From Sphingobium sp. Leaf26 (GTDB lineage: Bacteria > Pseudomonadota > Alphaproteobacteria > Sphingomonadales > Sphingomonadaceae), in NCBI RefSeq assembly GCF_001421665.1, contig NZ_LMKV01000002.1, positions 62,001-126,000 on the forward strand: a DNA stretch of 64,000 nucleotides. The letters are read 5' to 3'. The stretch's first letter is position 1. Each line of letters opens with the position of its first letter. The position numbers and the translations under genes are program-made. Below, piece after piece: positions 27,039 to 35,558 of the stretch. The notes under the pieces were generated by a model. The model searched no databases. It worked only from the letters and a program-made list of their open reading frames with translations, and was not told where the DNA came from.

Positions 27039-29120
27039 TTATTCCAGCATCTCGCCGATCTTGGAGGACAGATGCTCGATCTGGAACGGCTTGGTGATCA
27101 TCTGCATGTTCGTGCCGAGGAAGCCCGCGCGGATCGCCGCGTTTTCGGCATAGCCTGTGACGAACAGGATCGGCAGAGCGGGCAGATGCTCGCGCGCGAC
27201 CTCGGCGAGCTGGCGCCCGTTCATTCCCGGAAGGCCGACATCTGTGATCATCAGGTCGAACTTTCGGCCGCTGTGGAGGAGCCGGATGGCCGATTGCGCC
27301 TCAGCGGCCTCGACCGCCTTGTAGCCCAGTTCGCTGAGAACATCGCGCACCAATAGCCGCACCGATTCATCGTCCTCGACCAGCAATACGGTCTGGCCGT
27401 CCCCGTGATGGATCGGCGCAGGTGCGCCATCCTCCTCTGCGATGCCGCCCTCGGCGACCGGAAGGAACAGCTTGACCGACGTGCCTTCGCCCGGTGTCGA
27501 ATGAATGCGGACCTGCCCCTCCGATTGTTTGGCAAAGCCATAGACCATCGATAGGCCAAGTCCCGTCCCCTGGCCAACCGGCTTGGTCGTGAAGAAGGGA
27601 TCGAACACTTTCTCCAGCGTCTTGTGATCCATGCCGACGCCACTGTCCGAAACCGCGACGACGACATAGCGTCCCGGAATCGCCCCCGGATGCGCCTCGC
27701 AATATATCGTATCGAACGCCGTCACGCTGGTCTCGACCGTCAGCGCTCCGCCCTCTGGCATGGCGTCGCGAGCATTGATTGCCAGGTTCAGGATCGCGCT
27801 CTCCAACTGGTTGGCGTCGACAACGGCCGGTGGAACATTGCCGCCCGGCAGGATCGAAACCGAGATCTGCTCGCTCATCGTCCGACGCAGCAGATCCTCC
27901 AGCGATGCGACCAGCGCGTTGACGTCCGTAGCCCGGCTGTCGAGCGATTGACGGCGCGAGAAGGCCAGCAAGCGCGCGGTCAGCCCTGCGGCGCGGTGGG
28001 CAGATACGCTGGCGGCTTCCATGAACCGGTCGAGATCGTCCAGCCGTCCCGCTGCGATCCGCCGCTTCATGACGTCGATCGCGCCGATCACGCCGGTCAG
28101 CATGTTGTTGAAGTCGTGCGCGATGCCGCCTGTCAACTGGCCGACCGCTTCCATTTTTTGCGATTGACGCAGCGCGGCCTCGGCCCGTTCGCGCACTTCG
28201 GCCTCCGCCTCTAAATCACGCAAAGCTTTGGTCAGGGCTTGGGTCCGTTCGGCAACCTGTTGCTCAAGCCGGCCTGCGGCTTGGGCCAGCGCAACCTGAC
28301 CGCGCTTTTGTTCGTCGATATCGACGATCACGGAAATCGCGCCGGTTACCCGATCGCCATCCAGCAGAGGAATTCCGCTTACCCGCGTCCATACCGGCTC
28401 CCCGATCGCCGGATGATGCAGGAATTCGACGCCTGGCACGCGCTCACCGCGCAGCGATCGTGCCGTTACATAGCGCTTGCGCTCTATGCGGCTGCCATCG
28501 GCTTCATAGCCTTCCCAACGATCCTCCGAACCCGCGATGCGCGACGGCACCTCGCCTGTCGGCAGGAAGCGTCGAAATTCGGGGTTGGACAGAAGGGTCG
28601 ATCCGTCCGGATTCACGAACGCCACGCCCACCGGGATCGTATCGAGCAAGGTCGTCAGGCGAATCCGTTCGCTGACCAGTTCTGCCAGCTGGTCGCGGAT
28701 TTCGAACTGCTTCTGCCGCGCGCGCATAGCCGAGATAATTGCGCTGAACAGCGATTCGCTGCTGAGTGGTCGTTCGAGCAGCACGACGTTGATGGCGCTT
28801 GCGGGCAGCCGCCGCCGGATGGCTTCGCTCGTCGCCGCGCGCCCCGCCTGGCGCCCGGCCAGCAGCACGAAAGGCACGTCCGACCATGTCGGTTGCGCCT
28901 CAAGCGTCCGATTTAGCGGCCCAAGATCGGTGAACAGCGCCTCCTCGGTGATCAGGATCACCCCGACATCCTCATCAAGCGCTTCGGCGATATCGGCAAG
29001 CGATGCACAGATGCCGACGTCATAGCCTTGCGTGCCCAGCAGTTTGGCCACGCTCGCCGCGTCGTTGGCATAGGGTGCGCTGACCAGGACGCGATGGCCG
29101 TTGGGTGAGGAACGATGCAC
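27039..29120 (-). CDS. Hybrid sensor histidine kinase with N-terminal pseudo-receiver and C-terminal receiver
   Basis: 693 residues with no clear membrane segment, so probably cytosolic. Residues ~10-130 resemble a receiver domain without a convincing phosphoryl Asp (pseudo-receiver). A PAS domain follows (~155-270), then a coiled-coil linker and a HisKA H-box GGIAHDFNNM with H335, an HATPase_c domain (DSGVGMD, GTGLGLSMVYG) and a C-terminal receiver (VLLVEDDES ... MITDVGLPGMNG). The GTG start directly abuts the stop of the KaiC-like gene upstream, so the two are almost certainly cotranscribed and functionally linked. It is a likely output kinase for the KaiC-like ATPase, echoing cyanobacterial KaiC-SasA, though the domain layout differs. 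Confidence 0.9.
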   Translation of the reverse strand: MHRSSPNGHRVLVSAPYANDAASVAKLLGTQGYDVGICASLADIAEALDEDVGVILITEEALFTDLGPLNRTLEAQPTWSDVPFVLLAGRQAGRAATSEAIRRRLPASAINVVLLERPLSSESLFSAIISAMRARQKQFEIRDQLAELVSERIRLTTLLDTIPVGVAFVNPDGSTLLSNPEFRRFLPTGEVPSRIAGSEDRWEGYEADGSRIERKRYVTARSLRGERVPGVEFLHHPAIGEPVWTRVSGIPLLDGDRVTGAISVIVDIDEQKRGQVALAQAAGRLEQQVAERTQALTKALRDLEAEAEVRERAEAALRQSQKMEAVGQLTGGIAHDFNNMLTGVIGAIDVMKRRIAAGRLDDLDRFMEAASVSAHRAAGLTARLLAFSRRQSLDSRATDVNALVASLEDLLRRTMSEQISVSILPGGNVPPAVVDANQLESAILNLAINARDAMPEGGALTVETSVTAFDTIYCEAHPGAIPGRYVVVAVSDSGVGMDHKTLEKVFDPFFTTKPVGQGTGLGLSMVYGFAKQSEGQVRIHSTPGEGTSVKLFLPVAEGGIAEEDGAPAPIHHGDGQTVLLVEDDESVRLLVRDVLSELGYKAVEAAEAQSAIRLLHSGRKFDLMITDVGLPGMNGRQLAEVAREHLPALPILFVTGYAENAAIRAGFLGTNMQMITKPFQIEHLSSKIGEMLE

Positions 29121-30614
29121 CTAGCCGCGGTCTTCCATCAATGGGGTTTTCCCCCCGACATATTCGGGTGTACCGGTCAGAACGCCGCGGAACTCCGCCA
29201 GCGGCGCTCCGATGCGTATGCCCTGCGCATCGATGCGTAACTCGCGGATCGTGTCCTCATGCTGGCCGCTGCGATTTTTGACGACAGAGATCGCCTTGCG
29301 GATGCGGCCCCGGCTTTCGAAGAAGCGCAGCAGGATGACAATATCGGCGATGTACGAGACGTTTAGCTCGCTGGTGTGCATCGTGCCGAAGAACCCGGAT
29401 TGGGGGTTGATCAGAAACGTCACCACGCCAGCCTGGTTGAGATAGGACATGAGCTCATGCAGTTGCAGGATCAACTGCTGTTCCTGCGGCATCGCGGCGA
29501 GATAGCCGTTGAGGCTATCGATCAGCACGACCTCGACGTTGTTCTCCTCAACCTCGCTGCGAACCATCGCCGCGAACTGCCCCGGCGTGATCTCCGCCGG
29601 ATCGATCTGGCGGATAGCCAAGCGACCGTCCGACATCAGATCTTGCAGGTCTATCCCGAACGCCTGCGCGCGGCTTATCAGGGTACCGATACGCTCATCG
29701 AACTCATAGATTACCACCTTTTCCCCGCGGCGGCACGCGGCCGCCATATATTGCAGCGACAGCGTCGTCTTTCCAGCCCCCGCCGGTCCCGTGATCAGCG
29801 TCGAGGTGCCGCGCGCGGGGCCACCGTTCAACAGCGCGTCGAGTGCATCAATGCCGCTCGGCACCGGGTCGCCGATGAACGGGGTGTGGTGATCGGCCGC
29901 GATCAGGCGCGGGAAGATATCGACGCCGCCCCGGCGGATGATCATATCGTGATAGCCAGCGACGAAATCGACGCCGCGCATCTTTTGCACCTGCATACGC
30001 CGGCGCGCCGCGCCGAAATCGAGCGTGTGCCGTTCAAGCGTGACCACCCCGTGGCATAAGCTGTGCAGTTGATTATCCCGCCCGCCGCCTGATCCGGTCA
30101 TGTCGTCGACCAGCAGTACGGTGGTGTCGAGCCCGGCAAAGAACTGTTTCAGGAACAGCAACTGGCGACGATAGCGCAACCCATCCTGCGCCAGCAGACG
30201 CATTTCGGAAAGGCTGTCGAACACGATCCGTTTAGGCTGCACCCGCTCAACTTCCTCGCGGATCAACTGGATCGTACCGCCCAGTTCCATTTCCCAGCTA
30301 TGCAGGATCGATTGGTCGCGGCTTACGCCCAGCACTTCGTCCGCCGAGGCCAACTCGAACAGGTTGACCCCGTCCAATGACCAGCCATGCGACTTTGCAA
30401 CGACATCCAACTCCTCGCTGGTTTCCGACAGCGTGATGTAGAGAACCGGCTCGCCACTGCGCAGGCCATGCAGCAGGAACTCGAGTGCGAGCGTGGTCTT
30501 GCCGGAGCCGGGCATGCCTTCGATCAAGAACAGCCGATTGGCCGGAAGTCCGCCACGCAAAACGAAGTCGAGGCCGACATTTCCAGTTGAAACTCGTGCA
30601 TCTTTGTAACCCAT
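29121..30614 (-). CDS. KaiC-like double-domain RecA-fold ATPase
   Basis: 497 residues from ATG 30614, with two tandem KaiC domains. Walker A motifs are GMPGSGKT (33-40) and GPAGAGKT (276-283); the Walker B-like segments are RIVFDSLSE and VVLIDSLNG. In the second domain the segment corresponding to cyanobacterial KaiC S431/T432 reads NVSYIAD (S420, Y421), so Ser is kept and Thr is replaced by Tyr. The catalytic Glu pair appears as S63-E64 in the first domain and D306-E307 in the second. No kaiA or kaiB is in the window. Non-cyanobacterial KaiC homologues are tied to stress adaptation or two-component signalling; the abutting kinase gene fits this. Confidence 0.93.
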   Translation of the reverse strand: MGYKDARVSTGNVGLDFVLRGGLPANRLFLIEGMPGSGKTTLALEFLLHGLRSGEPVLYITLSETSEELDVVAKSHGWSLDGVNLFELASADEVLGVSRDQSILHSWEMELGGTIQLIREEVERVQPKRIVFDSLSEMRLLAQDGLRYRRQLLFLKQFFAGLDTTVLLVDDMTGSGGGRDNQLHSLCHGVVTLERHTLDFGAARRRMQVQKMRGVDFVAGYHDMIIRRGGVDIFPRLIAADHHTPFIGDPVPSGIDALDALLNGGPARGTSTLITGPAGAGKTTLSLQYMAAACRRGEKVVIYEFDERIGTLISRAQAFGIDLQDLMSDGRLAIRQIDPAEITPGQFAAMVRSEVEENNVEVVLIDSLNGYLAAMPQEQQLILQLHELMSYLNQAGVVTFLINPQSGFFGTMHTSELNVSYIADIVILLRFFESRGRIRKAISVVKNRSGQHEDTIRELRIDAQGIRIGAPLAEFRGVLTGTPEYVGGKTPLMEDRG

Positions 30615-30763
30615 CGGCAATCTCTCTCGTGTCCGACCGTCGCTCCATAGCGCGATGCCAATTGTCGCAGACTGCTCTCCATCAAGCTGGCCTGGCGACC
30701 TCATATTTCTTAAACGCCAAAACCAACGGTCGGGTTGCACCCGTAACGATTTGGAGGAACGAT

Positions 30764-30910
30764 ATGGCTCCGTTGCAGCGGCAATCGCACGCGCTCCACG
30801 TTGAGCGTGCGGATGAGCCGGATGATCCGTCTTCCTGCGATGCTGAGCCTTATGCCATTGCCGATCAAAGCTGCTGTTCAACAGCAGCACGAACGTCCGG
30901 TCCTCGATAG
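30764..30910 (+). CDS. Possible small acidic protein (48 aa)
   Basis: ATG 30764 follows a strong TTTGGAGGAACG ribosome site and opens a 48-residue frame beginning MAPLQRQSHALHVERADEP and ending at 30910. It is rich in Asp, Glu, Ser and Cys (CC near residue 38), with no recognised family. It is divergent from the KaiC-like gene and could share its promoter region. Without homologues it could be chance, but the ribosome site is among the best in this region. Confidence 0.4.
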   Translation: MAPLQRQSHALHVERADEPDDPSSCDAEPYAIADQSCCSTAARTSGPR

Positions 30911-30969
30911 GAAGCCTAATTAAAAGAGCTTAAAAGCCTGCGGTCCTGTCAGATGATCCATCAAGATTT

Positions 30970-31194
30970 TCATGCCTTTCGCTGCCGCGCATAGAGCAGT
31001 GCGGCGACAATGGCGGCCGATCCGATCCCGACAGCAGCACCGAGAATTTTTGTTGGAACGGAAATTCCGTTTGCCTGCCCGCTCTCGTCCGGTTCGTTAG
31101 ATGGCGTATCTGCCTGTATGCTTTCAGCATGGGGCGCGGGGTGCGCGGGATATGGCGGCATGCTGGCCGGAGGCACGGAAGGCCGATATGTCAT
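30970..31194 (-). CDS. Small single-span membrane protein of unknown function
   Basis: 74 residues from ATG 31194, which is preceded by AAGGAGAG at good spacing. The N-terminal half is proline-rich and polar (SVPPASMPPYPAHPAPH). The C-terminal third is a single hydrophobic helix (about residues 52-69, ILGAAVGIGSAAIVAALL) ending in a basic tail ARQRKA. This is a typical small inner-membrane protein layout with the tail in the cytosol. I do not recognise the family. Its neighbours are stress-type genes. Confidence 0.65.
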   Translation of the reverse strand: MTYRPSVPPASMPPYPAHPAPHAESIQADTPSNEPDESGQANGISVPTKILGAAVGIGSAAIVAALLYARQRKA

Positions 31195-31526
31195 AATTCT
31201 CTCCTTGTACCCATCAAACGCACGGATGACGGCGGGGTTGCGCTTGGGCGTCCAGCGCTCGGCAATAGCTGCGCCAGTTGGTATGTGCTTGAGCAGCGTC
31301 CCCGAAATTTTTCTACATGTCGCTATATGTGCGCCGCATGGTACGCCATGAGGATCAATAGACTGATATGCTGTGACATGTGGAGGTGCGCAAACTCCTC
31401 CGGGTTCTTCCGATAATTGGGATTGACGCCTTGCAAGCTGCTCGGGCCGCTCCATATTGTGCAGTGCAGCATAAATCGATTGCCGGAGGGATTGACGGCT
31501 GACGTTCCAAGATAGGAGATTTTCGC
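31195..31526. other. Divergent intergenic region
   Basis: 332 bp between the small membrane protein (minus) and the esterase (plus). It should hold both promoters. It is less GC-rich than its surroundings near 31300-31380. No RNA gene or clear operator was seen. Confidence 0.4.
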
Positions 31527-32675
31527 GTGACCAGTTTATCCGCCACGATCGCCCGACTGGCAGCAATGCGCGCTGGCCAATCCGTCCAAGCTGGTGCGGT
31601 TGGTGCAGGCCGATTAGCGAAATTTGACGCCTTTGGGACCAACCCCGGTGGGTTGAGCGCTAAAATCCATGTTCCCAAACGCATTGCCGAGACACCCGCG
31701 CTGGTCGTCGTGCTGCATGGCTGCACGCAAAGCGCCGGAGGGTATGATCACGGGTCGGGCTGGTCACAATTGGCAGATGAGCACGGCTTCTTGCTGCTGT
31801 TTCCGGAGCAGCAGCGCACAAACAATCCCAATCTCTGTTTCAACTGGTTTTCTCCTGCCGACAATGGCCGCGACCTGGGCGAGGCGTTGTCCATCCGCCA
31901 GATGATCATGGCGATGGTGAACGTCCATGGCGCCGACCCATCCCGCATATTCGTCACCGGCCTTTCCGCAGGTGGCGCAATGACTTCCGTTATGCTTGCC
32001 TGCTACCCCGAATTGTTTGCAGGCGGTGCGATCATTGCCGGCCTGCCGCATGGATCGGCGTCCAATATTCCGCAGGCGCTCGAAGCGATGCGAGCGCCCG
32101 AGGCTCATGATGGAAAGGAACTCGGTAACCGGGTCCGTCGCGCGTCGGATCATGATGGCCCCTGGCCCCGAATTTCGATCTGGCATGGAAGCGCCGACGC
32201 GACGGTCAGCAGCGCCAATGCGGACGCGATCCTTGCCCAGTGGCTGTCGGTGCATGATCTTGATGCTGCGCCGAATGCTGTCGAACAGATAGCTGGCCAT
32301 CGGCGGCGCGCCTGGAACGATGCTGAGGGGCGCCCGCTGGTCGAGGATTATCGCATCGCCAATATGGGCCATGGTACGCCGTTGGCCACGTCCGGGAAGG
32401 ATGCTTGCGGAACGGTGATGCCGCATATGATCGAGGCGGGCATTTCATCGACGCGCCGGATCGCGGAGTCCTGGGGGTTGCTGGGGACGAAGACGGAATC
32501 CTTTTTTGCGCAATCAGTTGGCAATGTGCACAAGGGAACGCCAAATCTGCCGGTGCCAAGGATAGGCCGGCTGGAAGAACGGCCTTCCGAACCGTCCGGC
32601 TCGGCTCCATTGGGCAAGGCAGGCGTTGAAAAAATCATCCACGATGCCCTTCGCGTTGCTGGCCTCATGCGGTGA
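31527..32675 (+). CDS. PHB-depolymerase-family esterase (alpha/beta hydrolase)
   Basis: 382 residues. The catalytic serine lies in the lipase box GLSAGG (S147). The oxyanion segment VVLHGCTQSAGGY, the aspartate region WHGSADATVSSANAD and the histidine region NMGHGTP complete the triad, matching the poly(3-hydroxybutyrate) depolymerase / feruloyl esterase group (Esterase_phb). No classical signal peptide is visible at the N-terminus, so cytosolic action or non-Sec export is open. The GTG start follows AGGAG. Natural substrates could be short-chain polyesters or aryl esters. It converges on the DUF3253 gene. Confidence 0.85.
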   Translation: MTSLSATIARLAAMRAGQSVQAGAVGAGRLAKFDAFGTNPGGLSAKIHVPKRIAETPALVVVLHGCTQSAGGYDHGSGWSQLADEHGFLLLFPEQQRTNNPNLCFNWFSPADNGRDLGEALSIRQMIMAMVNVHGADPSRIFVTGLSAGGAMTSVMLACYPELFAGGAIIAGLPHGSASNIPQALEAMRAPEAHDGKELGNRVRRASDHDGPWPRISIWHGSADATVSSANADAILAQWLSVHDLDAAPNAVEQIAGHRRRAWNDAEGRPLVEDYRIANMGHGTPLATSGKDACGTVMPHMIEAGISSTRRIAESWGLLGTKTESFFAQSVGNVHKGTPNLPVPRIGRLEERPSEPSGSAPLGKAGVEKIIHDALRVAGLMR

Positions 32676-32694
32676 GAATGGTTCAGCGCGCGCG

Positions 32695-32976
32695 TTACGC
32701 CCGGCGGATGCGATAGGGACCATTGCGGGACGCCATGACCTTTCCCTTCCAGCTCAGCGCGACCAACTCATCATCCAGCATCTGATCGACTGCGGCATGG
32801 ACGATCGGCATCACCGCGCGCCACGACTGATCATTCGGATAAACGCCGGCCGGACCGGCAACCGCCCTTGCGACCTCACTTGGACAGATTGTCGCTTCCG
32901 CTGAGCGGCCGTCGAGCAACCGTAAAACGGTGCTGCGCATGCCTGCTATCCGCTCCGGGGTAATGTCAGGGGTCAT
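32695..32976 (-). CDS. DUF3253 protein
   Basis: 93 residues matching DUF3253: a conserved ICPSEVARAV segment, a central WRAVMP motif, then a winged-helix-like C-terminus ending KGKVMASRNGPYRIRRA. The fold looks like a small winged helix, so DNA or RNA binding is possible, but the function is unknown. Its ATGA start overlaps the stop of the DUF2256 gene. The two families often travel together in proteobacteria near photolyase or stress genes. Confidence 0.85.
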   Translation of the reverse strand: MTPDITPERIAGMRSTVLRLLDGRSAEATICPSEVARAVAGPAGVYPNDQSWRAVMPIVHAAVDQMLDDELVALSWKGKVMASRNGPYRIRRA

Positions 32977-33167
32977 TGGATCCGTTCAGAATGACTGCCA
33001 GATTGAAGACGGTCATGCCCGGTCCTGTCCGAGCTTCCATGTCGACGGCGCCGCTCCGAGCAAAATTTGACCTGCTCCCAATCCCGCGCCGATTTGTTGC
33101 GCCAAGCAAATGCGCGCACGCAGCCGAGGCAGCTCTTGGAAGGGAGTTTCAGTTTGCGATGGGTCAT
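32973..33167 (-). CDS. DUF2256 protein
   Basis: 64 residues from ATG 33167. The DUF2256 core is clear: LPSKSCLGCVRAFAWR followed by RDWEQVKFCSERRRR. This normally forms a small zinc-binding fold with CxxC and a later CSxxC; here C18, C21 and C37 remain but the final Cys is replaced by Arg in SERRRR, so metal binding may be altered. The C-terminal ~22 residues are polar and unlike the family. It overlaps the DUF3253 start and follows the next gene by 7 bp. Confidence 0.8.
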   Translation of the reverse strand: MTHRKLKLPSKSCLGCVRAFAWRNKSARDWEQVKFCSERRRRHGSSDRTGHDRLQSGSHSERIQ

Positions 33168-33174
33168 GACTTGA

Positions 33175-33432
33175 TCAAAGCCCGATCTCTTCCAGCGCCG
33201 AGGCAAGTTCTGGATCGATCGCGTGATCGGACTTGGGTGTCAGGCGGTTCAGTGCAGTGCGCAGCCGCTGTTGCGCTACTTGCAAAGTCTTATGCCGCAC
33301 CTCGCGCGTGAGGTTGGTTCGCCATGACCGGCTCTCGCCCAGCAGGGCCGCCCATTTCGCTTCTTCCGCCGCCAAGATCGACAGTGCCAACCGCAGACCA
33401 TCCCGGCGGCCATGTGCATAATCCTGTTCCAT
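33175..33432 (-). CDS. Small helical hypothetical protein
   Basis: 85 residues from ATG 33432; GAGGA sits 6-7 nt upstream, whereas the ATG two codons earlier would almost touch it. The sequence is alpha-helical, charged and probably coiled (LALSILAAEEAKWAALL, then QVAQQRLRTALNRL). I do not recognise the family. It leads a three-gene minus-strand operon with DUF2256 and DUF3253. Confidence 0.65.
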   Translation of the reverse strand: MEQDYAHGRRDGLRLALSILAAEEAKWAALLGESRSWRTNLTREVRHKTLQVAQQRLRTALNRLTPKSDHAIDPELASALEEIGL

Positions 33433-33639
33433 GGTCATTCCTCAGCAAGTCGCATTCCATGCTTCGACAACATGCAATTGCAATGTTTGGCGCAATGCAG
33501 TGCATCGGCCTTGTATAGGGGATTGCTAACGTACTGACGCAGGTTAATTCTTGCTTTTTGGAAGGGTCTTTCCAGCTTTCTGGTGGTTCAGATGCCGAGG
33601 CTGCTGCGTCTGGCAGCGGCACTGAAACGAGGATGACCC

Positions 33640-34092
33640 ATGACCGAATTCAGCCATGATATCTCGACGCTCAACGGCCTGATCGCTACCACTCTTGATA
33701 GTGTTGATGGCTATACCGAAGCCGCCAAGAACACGGAAAATTCCGGCTTTGTGACATTATTCAACGGTCTTGCCAGCGAACGGCGTCAACTGGTTTCGCG
33801 GCTCCAGCAGGAAGTGTCCTCGCTTGGCGGCGAACCGGAGGATGATGGTACGATCCTGGCCGGCGCGCATCGCGTTTTCCTGAACCTCAAATCCATTGTC
33901 ACCGGCCATGATGACAAGGCGATCATCAACGAGGTCGAAGCCGGCGAAGATCATATCAAGGCCAAATATGAGGACGCAATCGAAGACCGGGATCTGTCGC
34001 CCGCCGTGCAGACGCTCGTCTCATCGGCCTATGGTTCGGTCAAAGCTGGACATGACGAAATTCGTGACATCAAGCATTCGATGGAACGTTGA
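33640..34092 (+). CDS. DUF2383 / PA2169-family four-helix-bundle protein
   Basis: 150 residues, all helical, with the ferritin-like pattern of the PA2169 family: STLNGLIATTLDSVDGY in helix 1, RRQLVSRLQQEV in helix 2, EVEAGEDHIKAKYEDAI in helix 3 and a final HDEIRDIKHSMER. Members are induced in general stress or stationary phase; the E-x6-Y and ExxH patterns suggest possible metal binding, but no activity is established. GAGGA precedes the ATG at good spacing. It stands divergent from the small DUF operon and converges on the glyco-cluster. Confidence 0.85.
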   Translation: MTEFSHDISTLNGLIATTLDSVDGYTEAAKNTENSGFVTLFNGLASERRQLVSRLQQEVSSLGGEPEDDGTILAGAHRVFLNLKSIVTGHDDKAIINEVEAGEDHIKAKYEDAIEDRDLSPAVQTLVSSAYGSVKAGHDEIRDIKHSMER

Positions 34093-34098
34093 ATTTAT

Positions 34099-34120
34099 GG
34101 CGGCGGGGCAACCCGCCGCC
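34099..34120. terminator. Bidirectional terminator hairpin
   Basis: Perfect 9-bp stem GGCGGCGGG/CCCGCCGCC with a GCAA tetraloop, between two converging genes. The T-rich tail is weak (TTCATTCT). Confidence 0.65.
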
Positions 34121-34128
34121 TTCATTCT

Positions 34129-34974
34129 CTAAAATGCTGAAGACTTGCGGGCGTCTGCCAATTCGGCAGCGCTCGCTGCTCGCCGCAATATGACGCGATT
34201 TTCGATTCTGGCGATCAGACCCATATTCTCGAACCCATCAAGCCATCCTTCCATCGGCCACAATTCCCAACGATCGTAAAAGCGCTGCGCGTTGCGTACG
34301 ATATCCTCCAGATGCTGGAGCGGCGGATCAAACACGTCATGATGCTGGTGGAAAGCGCCCGCGCCGCCTTTGAAGAGCAATGGAACGCCCGCATCCCGCG
34401 CCCGAAAGCCGAAGTCGGTATCTTCCGCGCCATAGCCACTGAAGGCCTCATCGAAGCCTTGAAGGTCAGCGAACCGGCTCCCCCTGATAGCAAAGACCAG
34501 TGACCAGAATAAGCCGGCATTGCCTTCCACGCGGATGCCATCTGCGGGGAATGCGCGGACCGGATGGGATCGCGCCGATAGTTTCAGGCTCTCTTCGTCC
34601 CATCCATCGCGAGCGGCTGTCGGACCGAGATAGAAGGCTTCGGCGCAGATCAATCCGTCGACGCGCTCAAGCTGATCGCGCATTTCCCCCACGAGGCCGC
34701 GCATCGGTATGCAGTCGACATCGAGGAAGAGAAGATGCTCGCCTTTCGCGATATGGGCCGCCGCGTTGCGAGCGGCGGCGAGTGGCAGGCCAGCCATTCC
34801 AAGGGTGACAAGCCGGACCGGAAAAGCCGCATCAGGTGCCATGATGGGAGGCGTACTTCCCATGTCGACAATGACCAGCTCGTCAGGTGGAACGACGCTG
34901 CGCCGCAACCCTTCCACCAGTTCGGCAAGATGATCTGCCCGGTTCTTGACAATGGTCAGAACACTGATGGTCAT
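34129..34974 (-). CDS. Family 2 glycosyltransferase (last gene of seven-gene cluster)
   Basis: 281 residues from the ATG that forms an ATGA overlap with the methyltransferase stop; an ATG five codons earlier is also possible. GT-A features are visible: ISVLTIVKNRADHL at the N-terminus, the metal-binding FLDVDCIP (DxD), and a GYGAEDTDFGFRARDAG segment (ED motif of the catalytic base) near residues 187-203. There is no membrane helix, so a cytosolic enzyme is expected. The donor and acceptor are unknown. It probably adds a sugar to the glycan or glycolipid made by the other cluster members. Confidence 0.88.
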   Translation of the reverse strand: MTISVLTIVKNRADHLAELVEGLRRSVVPPDELVIVDMGSTPPIMAPDAAFPVRLVTLGMAGLPLAAARNAAAHIAKGEHLLFLDVDCIPMRGLVGEMRDQLERVDGLICAEAFYLGPTAARDGWDEESLKLSARSHPVRAFPADGIRVEGNAGLFWSLVFAIRGSRFADLQGFDEAFSGYGAEDTDFGFRARDAGVPLLFKGGAGAFHQHHDVFDPPLQHLEDIVRNAQRFYDRWELWPMEGWLDGFENMGLIARIENRVILRRAASAAELADARKSSAF

Positions 34975-35558
34975 GGATTGCGCCGCCACAGATCGAGGCG
35001 ATAGCGTGGCCGACGACTGGCGGTGACGACATCCAATGCACCGGTCAGCGGCGCAAGTAATTTGGTCACTGCATCATCGCCGCTTTGCGGATAGTCGGTG
35101 TCCCCTGTGAAGTGGACCAGCAGAAGGTCGCCGCCAGTCACAAGATGCGTTTCCAGCCAGTCAGCGGTCCGGCAAATGTCCCGGTCGTCCCAATAATAGG
35201 CGACTTCGGACAGGACCACCAAATCGAAATGCCCTGAGGGGGCGTCTTGCGGAAACGCCATCTGGGCAAAGCTGACGTGATCGAGATGCGCGACACGTTG
35301 TCGCGCTGCCGCCAACGCGGTTATGCTGACGTCGATCGCGAAAAGGCTTTTGCAAAAAATACCGAGTTTCGCCGTCAGCACTCCTTTGGCACAGCCTATT
35401 TCAAAAGCGCTGGCGTAGGTCCGTCCGCCAAGCGCCGCCACGCTGTCTTGATATTTCGCTTGTTCATAAGGGCTGGTTTCCAGATCCCACGGATCGTTCG
35501 TCCCGCTGAACATATGTTCGAAATAATCGGGGCCGATGGTCGACTGATGTCGGTTCAT
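34971..35558 (-). CDS. NodS-like SAM-dependent methyltransferase
   Basis: 195 residues of the class I methyltransferase fold. The SAM-binding motif I reads FEIGCAKGVLTAKL, with an acidic end of strand 2 in LFAIDVS and the motif DLVVLSEVAYYWDD. The N-terminal FEHMFSGTNDPWDLETSPYE segment is typical of the NodS group, whose founding member N-methylates the deacetylated glucosamine of rhizobial Nod factors. Next to a PIG-L deacetylase this is suggestive: deacetylation could expose the amine that is then methylated. The start overlaps the PIG-L stop by 4 bp. Confidence 0.85.
   Translation of the reverse strand: MNRHQSTIGPDYFEHMFSGTNDPWDLETSPYEQAKYQDSVAALGGRTYASAFEIGCAKGVLTAKLGIFCKSLFAIDVSITALAAARQRVAHLDHVSFAQMAFPQDAPSGHFDLVVLSEVAYYWDDRDICRTADWLETHLVTGGDLLLVHFTGDTDYPQSGDDAVTKLLAPLTGALDVVTASRRPRYRLDLWRRNP

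Noticed and set aside
30615..33640. EcfG-type (GGAAC-N16/17-GTT) general stress promoters before the stress genes
   Set aside because: I scanned the upstream regions of the KaiC-like, esterase, DUF and four-helix genes by eye and found no convincing match with correct spacing.
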